NCBI GenBank assembly: GCA_950022295.1
Contig: OX465598.1
Coordinates: 114,125,001-114,189,000 of the forward strand
Source: Bromus sterilis
Taxonomy: Eukaryota; Streptophyta; Magnoliopsida; Poales; Poaceae
Length of the DNA: 64,000 bases
Direction of reading: 5' to 3'
The translations under genes were made by a program, and so were the position numbers. Shown here piece by piece: positions 56,359 to 64,000 of the stretch. Each line of letters starts with the position of its first letter. The first letter of the stretch is position 1. Below the pieces are notes generated by a model. It was not told the origin of the DNA and made no database searches. It saw only the letters and a list, made by a program, of their open reading frames with translations.

Positions 56359-57400
56359 ATGCCGCCGAGACGTGATCCCACGGGGAATGAGAACAACAAC
56401 AATGGAGTGCCAGCTTATGTGCAGCAGTTACTTCAAGGACAGGCTCAGTTGATCCAGTTGCTCACTCAAAATATGGGCAACAACAACAATGCGCCACCAC
56501 CACCACCTGTGGACACGCTTGCAAGGTTCCTGAGGTTGAATCCTCAGAGGTTCTCTAGCACTCCTGAGCCCATAGTGGCAGATGACTGTCTTCATTCAGT
56601 GGGTCGGAATATGGAGACAGTTGGCTGCACTGAGGCAGAGAGGGTGAGGTTTGCCTCACATTTGCTGGAGGGTCCTGCCGCTGCTTGGTGGGACAACTAC
56701 TTGCTGACTTAACCCATCGACACCATCACTTGGGCGCAGTTCCAGTCTGCTTTTCGCGCCGCACATGTTTCAGCGGGCGCCATGAGCTTGAAGAAGAAGG
56801 AGTTTCACAGTTTGCGTCAGGGAGGCCATTCAGTGGCCGAGTATGTTGAGGTGTTCAATAAGCTTGCCAGATATGCTCCGGATGATGTCAGGAATGATGC
56901 TGCTAGGCAGGAGAACTTCTTGGAGGGACTGAATGATGAGTTGGGAGTCCATTTGACAGTGGCTACCTTTTCTAACTGCCAGGCGCTCATAGACAAGGCT
57001 ATTGTGTTGGAAGGCAAGCAGCAGGCTATTGAGAACCGCAAGAGGAAGTACAACAAAAACAATGGTGGCAAGTATAACTCTGGACCGCATCAAAAGCCAC
57101 GCAATTCTTATGCTGGCAATGGAGGACATAACCACAATGGTGGGAATGGCCATGTTCACAGTGGAGGGCACAACCATCATGGTGGGAATGGTCACAACCA
57201 TAATGGCCACAACCACCACAATGGTAACAAGAATGGGAATGGCAATGGAAGAACAATGTGAATGGGAGAAGCAATGGAGCCAATGGAGGCAATGGAAACA
57301 ACCGTCAGAATGGCCATGCACCAAAGGACTTGAGTCACATCCAGTGTTTCAGGTGCAAGAACATGGGACACTATGCCACAGACTGCCCGGAGTCCAATGG
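56359..57400 (+). pseudogene. gag: Element C gag, broken
   Basis: Starts MPPRRDPTGNENNNNG. Retrotrans_gag region with FLRLNPQRFSST, HLLEGPAAAWWDNY, VSAGAMSLKKKEFHSLRQG and VAEYVEVFNKLARYAPDDV. A TAA at 56710 interrupts it in frame. A Gly/Asn/His-rich tail (57110-57255) precedes a 1-bp loss near 57252, then the CCHC knuckle CFRCKNMGHYATDC at 57345-57386. Particle protein of a Tekay-type chromovirus. Confidence 0.88.
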
Positions 57401-60400
57401 GAATGGAGTCGCCAAGCCCAATCCTGTCAACAAGGGGCATGTGAACCATGTCAACGTGGAGGAGATCTATGATGAGCCTGATGTTGTGATTGGTATGTTC
57501 TTTATCAATTCAGTACCCACACTTGTTCTTTTTTATTCTGGTGCATCGCATTCTTTCATATCGAGGGTATTTGTGGATAAGCATGAGTTACCTACCGTAG
57601 TTCTTAAGTCACCTATGCTCATAAGTTCACCGGGAGCGGAGATGTCAGCTAGTTTTGGATGCTATCAGTTGAGCCTAGCCATAGGGAAGCATGTTTTTCC
57701 TACAGATTTGATTGTATTGAAGTCACAAGGTTTGGATAATATATTGGGCATGGATTGGTTAGCCAAGTACCAAGGTGTTATTGATTGTGCCAGTCGGTCT
57801 ATCACTCTAAGTACACCGAGTGGACAGAAGATCAGATATGTATCCAAGTATAAGCATCAGCACGCTCAGGTGAATTCTCTTAAGGGGGGTAGCCTGGATG
57901 ATGTGCGTGTTGTGAGGGATTATCCGGATGTATTTCCAGAGGAGTTGCTAGGTATGCCACCGGATAGGGAGATTGAGTGCCTTATTGATTTAATACCAGG
58001 AACTGGGCCTATTGCTAAGAGACCGTATAGGATGCCCGCTAATGAACTTGCAGAGTTGAAGGAATATATCAGAGTTGCAGGCAAAGGGGTTCATTCGCCC
58101 AAGCTCGTCACCTTGGGGATCTCCAGTGTTGTTTGTTGAGAAGAAGGATGGAACCCAGAGGATGTGTGTTGATTACCGTTCTCTGAATGATGTTACTATC
58201 AAGAACAAGTACCCTTTACCTGTGATTAATGATCTATTTGACCAGTTGGAGGAAGCTTGTGTATTCTCTAAGATTGATCTTCGTTCTGGTTATCATCAAG
58301 TGAAGATTCGGGAGAAGGATATTCCGAAGACTGCTTTTACTACAAGGTATGGGTTGTATGAGTATACTGTTATGTCATTTGGATTGACTAATGCTCCTGC
58401 ATACTTCATGAATATGATGAACAAGGTGTTTATGGAGTCCTTGGATAAGTTCGTTGTGGTGTTCATTGATTATTGGTGTATTCTAAGAATGAGCAAGAGC
58501 ATGAGGCACATTTGCGTTTAGTATTGAAGAAGCTCAGGGAGCACAAATTGTATGCCAAGTTCAGCAAGTGTGAGATTTGGTTGAAGGAGGTCGGATTCCT
58601 TGAACATGTTGTGTCAGGAGAAGGACTAGCTGTGGACCCATCCAAGGTTTCAACAGTTACGGAATGGGAGACACCCGGGATAGTTGGAGACATTCGCAGT
58701 TTCTTGGGTCTTGCAGGATATTATAGGAGGTTCATTGAGAATTTTTCAAAGCTTGCAAATCCAATGACTGAGATGTTGAAGAAACATAATAAGTTTGTTT
58801 GGAGCGAAGCATGTGAAACCAGCTTTCAGGAGTTGAAGAAACGGTTAGTAACGACACCTGTTTTATGTTTGCCTGATACACATAAGGATTTCCAAGTATA
58901 TTATGATGCATCTCGTGGAGGACTTGGTTGTGTTTTGATGCAAGGAGGTAGAGTTGTTGCTTATGCTTCACGTCAGCATAAGAACCATGAGCAGAACTAT
59001 CCTACACATGATTTGGAGTTAGCTGCAGTTGTTCATGCATTGGAAACATGGAGACAATATCTTGTTGGTAATCATTGTGATGTTTTTACTGATCATAAGA
59101 GTTTGAAGTATATCTTTACTCAGAAGGATTTGAATCTCAGGCAGAGTAGATGGCTGGAGCTTATTAAGGATTATGATTTGAATGTTCAGTATCATCCTGG
59201 TAAAGCGAATGTGGTTGCTGATGCATTGAGCCATAAGAGTCATATCAATGTTGCTAATGTTGAGGGTATTCCACGTGAGTTATGTGAGAAGTTCAAGAAT
59301 CTCAGGTTGGAGATAGTTCCTAAGGGATATGTGGCAACATTGGAAGTGAAGCCAAATCTGTTGGAAAGAATCAGAGAAGCTCATAAGAGTGATGCAGAAA
59401 TTGATGAGATAAAAGTGAATATGACCAAGGGAAAAGAAGAGGGTTTCCGTGAGGATGAGCATGGGGCCATTTGGTTTGAGAAGCGCATTTGTGTACCGCA
59501 AGATGCGGAGATCAGGAAGTTAGTTCTTCAGGAGGCACATGATTCACCTTATTCTATTCATCCCGGGAATACCAAGATGTATTTGGATTTGAGGGAGATA
59601 TTTTGGTGGCCTAGCCTGAAGCGAGAGATAGCCCAGTATATTGCGTTGTGTGATGTTTGCCAGAGAGTCAAAGCTGAGCATCAGAAGCCAGCAGGATTGT
59701 TGCAGCCTTTGCCTATACCAGATTGGAAATGGGATCAGATAGGTATGGACTTTATGACTGGTTTACCCAGGACTCGGTCAGGATTTGATTCTATTTGGGT
59801 GATTGTTGATCGTTTGACCAAGGTTGCTCACTTCATTCCAGTGAAGACAACTTACAACAGTGCCAAGCTAGCGAAGATTTATATGTCTAGGATCGTGTGT
59901 TTGCATGGAGTTCCAAGCAAGGTTGTGTCTGATAGAGGTACTCAGTTTACTTCGAAGTTTTGGCGTCAGTTGCACGAGACTTTGGGCACTAGGCTGGAGT
60001 TCAGTACAGCGTTCCATCCTCAGACAGATGGGCAGACTGAGAGAGTCAATCAGATCTTGGAGGATATGTTGAGAGCTTGTGCGTTGGATTATGGTTCGAG
60101 TTGGGATGAAAACTTACCGTATGCTGAGTTCTCGTATAACAACAGTTACCAGGCTAGTCTTCAGATGGCACCATTGGAGTTACTGTATGGTAGGAAGTGC
60201 AGGACTCCGTTGATGTGGGATGTGGTAGGAGAACGTCAGTTGTTTGGACCAGACCTGATCAGAGATGCTGAGGATAAAGTCAAGTTGATCCGTGATAGAC
60301 TGAAGATAGCACAGTCCAGGCAGAAGAGTTATGAAGATGCTAAGCGCAAGGATGTAACCTATGAGGTTGGAGACCGTGCGTATCTTAGAGTTTCACCAAT

Positions 60401-60833
60401 TCGCGGAATCAAAAGGTTTGGAATCAAGGGCAAGTTAGCACCACGTTTTGTGGGGCCTTACAAGATCTTGGAGCGTAGAGGAGAGGTAGCTTATCAGATG
60501 GAGTTGCCAGAAGCTTTGTCAGGAGTTCATGATGTGTTTCACGTATCCCAGCTGAAGAAGTGTCATGCAGAGATGGCAGATATTCCTTTGAGAGATACAG
60601 TGCCACTTGAAGCAATTCAGTTGGAGAGTGACATGACTTATGAGGAGAAACCTGTGAAGATTCTGGAGACTGCCGAAAGAGTTACCCGCACCAAGACGAT
60701 CAGGCTATGCAAGGTTCAGTGGGATCATCATACCGAAGAGGAAGCAACTTGGGAGCATGAGGAAGATCTGAAGATAGACCACCCGCATCTCTTTGCTAGC
60801 CAGCCCGAATCTCGAGGACGAGATTCATCTTAA
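57401..60833 (+). pseudogene. pol: Element C pol: protease, RT, RNase H, integrase, chromodomain
   Basis: Protease LFYSGASHSFIS has Tyr (57534) where the catalytic Asp belongs, then GMDWL. A 2-bp loss near 58072 breaks the frame before RT (GSPVLFVEKKDGTQRMCVDY, SKIDLRSGYHQV, TAFTTRYGLYEY). A 4-bp loss at about 58471 removes the second Asp of the FIDD motif. From 58473 a clean 786-codon frame follows: RT thumb; RNase H (YYDASRGGLGCVLMQ, FTDHKSLKYI, GKANVVADALS); HHCC (IHPGNTKMY, CDVCQ); integrase GMDFMTGLPR, VSDRGTQFTS, GQTERVNQ (DDE intact); HDVFHVSQLKKC; and a chromodomain (KILETAERV, CKVQWDHH, EEATWEHEEDL). Ends with TAA at 60831, abutting the purine tract. Confidence 0.92.
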
Positions 60834-60845
60834 GGGGGGTAGGTT
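60832..60845 (+). other. Polypurine tract of element C
   Basis: AAGGGGGGTAGGTT directly before the 3' LTR; overlaps the pol stop codon. Confidence 0.85.
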
Positions 60846-61451
60846 TGTAACATCCCAATATTCTAAATTCGGATGTTAATAGATCATCATATGCATCTCA
60901 TGATGCTTCTGCATTTTTCTGGAGTTTTAAAATATTTTTAAACATTTTTCAACAAATGGCAGTTCGTTGGAGAGGATATAAAAGGACTTATCCCCATTTT
61001 TAATTTGTTGGAAAATAGTTTAAAATGTTTTTTAGGAGACTTTTTAAATTTACTTTGGGGTTATAAATATATTCTAAAAATATTTTGGGAATTTATTTAT
61101 GCTCCGGTAAAGTTTTTAAGTCAATTTTCGGAGTTTCCGGTATTTTTAAAATGCCAGAAAAGTATTTAAAAATATTTAAAAATAAGTTGCAAAGTTTTTG
61201 TTTTTATTTAATATTTTGGTAAAGCCAAAAATTCAATTTCATTATTTTAAAAATATTGGCGAAGACGGAATTTAAAAATAAATTTCCGTGATTTTTCTAT
61301 AATTATTTTGGGCCTAACCGGCCGTGCTGTTTTTTTATTTTCGCAGAACGAATTTGGTTTTAATTCGGATTTAAAAAAAAATTCGCGGATCGGGTTATAA
61401 AACCCGCGGACCCTTGGGGCGATTAGGGTTTCGCCCAAACCAGCCGCCGCC
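60846..61451 (+). repeat. Element C 3' LTR, truncated (606 bp)
   Basis: TGTAACATCCC, parallel to 52600-53205 with scattered substitutions, up to GCCGCCGCC where it stops. About 1.9 kb including the right terminus is lost. Confidence 0.92.
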
Positions 61452-62692
61452 TAAACATGCATAAGCGAGACTGAGAGGGAATTGGGATTTTATAGACATG
61501 ATCAATGGGGTTTGCTTGCCTTGCTGATGATACACTCGTTTATCGGTCTTCTGCTTCGGGGGTGACGTTCGTCTCGGAAAGTATGTTACCGAAACTATCA
61601 TCAACAAAGGGGGGGACAACATTGAAATAAAATGCACAAGCACATGATATATTTGTCCATGATGTGAATGCTACTGGTTTGTGGAAAATTCTTCTTAATT
61701 GAAGTGTATTGCATTTGGAATGCAAATTCAAACTTCAAATTCAAATTCAAATTATGCGATATGCATGTTTGCTACTGTTCCCCCATTTTAAAATGGTCAA
61801 ACATGAAAACAAATTGCATATTCATAATCCTTGTATTTTTCTGATAATTTTAGACATAATATTTGTCCAATTTGGAGTTAAAATGAATTAGTTATGAATT
61901 TCCAAAGTTTAATTCAATTTCTAACTTTTCTGGATTTTCTTTTAAATGGAAAAGCTTTAATGCGTCAGCATGACGTCAAGTTGACGTGGGGGGTGCTGAC
62001 AGGTGGGGCCACCCTGTCAGTGGCTGGTTTAATTAACCCGACTGGTTTAAGTTAACCAATGGCTAATTAAGCCACTGGGGCCCAGTGTCAGTGGGTGTTA
62101 GGGGGGATTAGCCTAAGCTAACCCGTGCGACGTTGGCCCGCCGGCGGCAAGTTGCCGGTGACAACAGTGAGCGGCTTCGTGCACGGGGAGGGTGCTTCCG
62201 GCCACCATTTGATGCACGGTTTGGTGCGTTGGGTAGCTGGGAGCAGCGCACATCCATTTGGGCTAAGAAGAAGAGATGTGGTTCGTCGGAGCATTGCCGG
62301 CGTCGAGGTTTGTGGCGGCAGAAGCAAAGTGGAGAGGCAAAGCCTGCTACGATGCACTACTTGAAGTGGGGATAGTCGCGTTCGAAGCAGCAGATCAAGG
62401 CGAAGACGTTGGACATGGTTGCGGGTTCAAAAGATTCATGGATGCTCGTCGACATGAACCGCGGAGGCGCTGTGCTCCGGTGTCCATGGAAGCTAAGGCT
62501 AGAAGAACAGCGGGGAGCAAAAGGGTTGGGGGAAAGACCCAGGAGCTCACCACGAGGACGATGAGACGGTCAGCGGGCTCGGGAATAGTCTGGTGGCGGC
62601 GAATCGAAGACGTCGATCTCCGGTGGCCGGCGGCGATTCGATGAAGCTCGCGTCTTCTAAGAACCAAATCAGGTCTCCATCTCCTGCGGAGC
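61452..62692 (-). repeat. T-family LTR segment (second copy of 51678-52599 plus continuation)
   Basis: Repeats 51678-52599 at roughly 95% by eye, then continues past the position where C is inserted in T2 (GTGGGGA at 62366-62372, no insertion) through a GC-rich part to 62692. It may be the other LTR of T2 after a deletion, or an independent T copy. Long frames in 62276-62740 are compositional; no domain seen. Confidence 0.75.
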
Positions 62693-64000
62693 TGTCGGGA
62701 CCCGGAGTTTGCATATGTAATTCCATCCACAACTCAATCATATGAAGAGCCGAGAGCCATACCCACTTTTCTAAGCAGACAAGGCCAAGTACAAGACACT
62801 TTCGGAAAGCTCGAACGTGAGGGGCATCCCATTCAGGCCCGGATGATCAACTGAGATGGGTCCTCATCGTCCGCTCACAAGTCTAAATGATTATGGGTGG
62901 TGAAATCCCATACTCATAGACAAGTCGCCTCGACCATATTATCGATTGAATCATAACACTTACATAAACAGACTCCAGCCCGATCTCTTAGTTGGGGTCT
63001 CGGGCGGGCTCAATCATACAACAAAGTGTGCCACGTGACAGATTCACGAGCAATCGCATCGCGATGACCCAAGCTGCGCACATCTAAGGGCCACTTGGTG
63101 TATAAAAGACCGCCGGCGAGAACACAACTAAGGTATCGAACCCCACACATGACATGCACGATATAAACATACACGCAGCATGCATGCCAAGTGTATAACA
63201 GCAGGTAACACAACATGAACTCTACAAACTCATAGCTTTATTGCATCTGCTACACAGAGCAGATATAGTAGTGTTACAAGCAGAGATCACATCACTGTGA
63301 TCCAACATTACATCATACAACAACGGAAGAAAATTATGTCTTAGTAAAGACAAGGTTAACAAATGTCTTAAGAAGCCTTTAAGAAAACACAACGACCCTC
63401 CAGAGGGACCAGGCTGCTGTCTAGGACTACATTACTTCGTCGACGTCGAGCTTGAAAGGGGAGGCCACCATCAGGGTCAGTGGTCTCGTCTCTAAAACAT
63501 AGAATAAGCAAATGTGAGTACAAAGTCGTACTCAGCAATACTTACGTCAGAACTATACTACTCATGCTCAGGTATCAAGGTAAAGGCAAGTGGGGTTGTA
63601 ATGAAGAAAGCTTTGACTTGGCTATCCTGTACTACGACTACATAGAGTTGAGATGAGAGGCGCACACGAGTCCATCTAATCTTGATCACCACATCAATAC
63701 ACCACCATGGATCCTTCCTCGACTTCCCCACGAGGAAGCAACCCAAAGCACTCACACTTATCTTGAGATTTTTAGAGTATCCATTTGAGTTCTCTAATAA
63801 TCAAGTAAAGATCTCCAAGTAGTCCATAACCGCGGACACGGCTATTCGAATAGTTCATTAACCCTGCAGGGGTGTACTTCTTCACATACGTAGCTACCAT
63901 TTATCGCCTAGAACTCGTCACCTTCAAGCGGTGTCGGCGAGGATAGTACCACGACACTTACCTCACGGCTCCAACTCTAGTCCAGGGGATCGCCTATCTG
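62693..64000 (-). mobile_element. T3: LTR of a third T-family element, runs off the window
   Basis: TGTCGGGACCCGG start at 62693 inside T-family LTR sequence. Collinear with 49802-51070 (TGTATAAAAGACCGCC, CGTCGACGTCGAGCTT, CCGCGGAC, GCTATTCGAATAGTT). No coding sequence. Confidence 0.75.

Larger units (their letters stand above)
52600..61451 (+). mobile_element. Element C: Tekay-like chromovirus, 3' LTR truncated
   Basis: Plus-strand Gypsy element with a complete 5' LTR (2,546 bp), Met-type primer site, a pre-gag reading frame, gag, pol with chromodomain, purine tract and 606 bp of 3' LTR. The LTR copies share their first ~600 bp with moderate divergence. Lesions in gag, protease and RT make it inactive. 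The 3' end is joined to T-family LTR sequence at 61450-61451. Confidence 0.92.

Noticed and set aside
57002..57472. Met/Thr/Val-rich frames on both strands over the gag tail
   Set aside because: Alternate-frame readings of the Gly/Asn/His repeat.

Overview
This looks like intergenic DNA of a large grass genome, probably Pooideae (wheat/barley/rye/oat group). The evidence is nested LTR retrotransposons of cereal type: LTRs opening TGATACGTC, tRNA-Asp-type primer sites (TGGCGCCGTTGCCGGGG), and an Angela/BARE-like solo LTR. Family names are from memory of such elements, not from a search. I saw no host protein gene, rRNA, tRNA or CRISPR array. Essentially all 64 kb is LTR-retrotransposon sequence.

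Left block (1-17211). A decayed minus-strand Tat/Retand-type Gypsy element (integrase at 1435-2392, then RNase H, RT, protease and gag at 10005-13771) is split by a complete nested element, A (2393-9999, target duplication GATGG). Its gag is then cut by a Copia LTR at 13772-16426, which carries a striking cluster of CGGACCGTCCG palindromes next to its TATA box.

Centre (17212-31226). Inserted in that Copia element is a complete 14,015-bp minus-strand Copia element, probably of the Sirevirus group. It has two 1,288-bp LTRs with no difference I could see, target duplication AATAC, an 872-aa gag, a roughly 1,070-aa pol with all catalytic motifs, and a third ORF of 1,298 aa. The third ORF is preceded by what looks like its own gene-type promoter, GC-rich leader and leader intron. 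This is the most interesting feature of the window.

Middle (31227-43856). The far side of the older Copia element is cut short and abuts an Athila-like Gypsy fragment (gag-protease only, LTR at 34938-36334). That fragment sits in the 5' LTR of a plus-strand element, B (36813-43856), which has a gag and a novel C-terminal domain but no pol. A and B share their 3' noncoding region, the start of the LTR and that C-terminal domain, but differ in the LTR end.

Right block (43857-64000). Three stretches of one long-LTR chromovirus family (T1, T2, T3) lie in series. T1 contains a solo LTR (46476-48586, duplication CTTAT) with an internal 29-bp minisatellite, and retains an integrase/chromodomain remnant. 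T2 is interrupted by a plus-strand Tekay-like chromovirus, C (52600-61451). C has a nearly complete pol broken by a few lesions, and its 3' LTR is cut and fused to T-family LTR sequence at a 2-bp microhomology.

The layout records repeated nested insertion plus deletions by illegitimate recombination. Only the central Copia element looks young and potentially autonomous.
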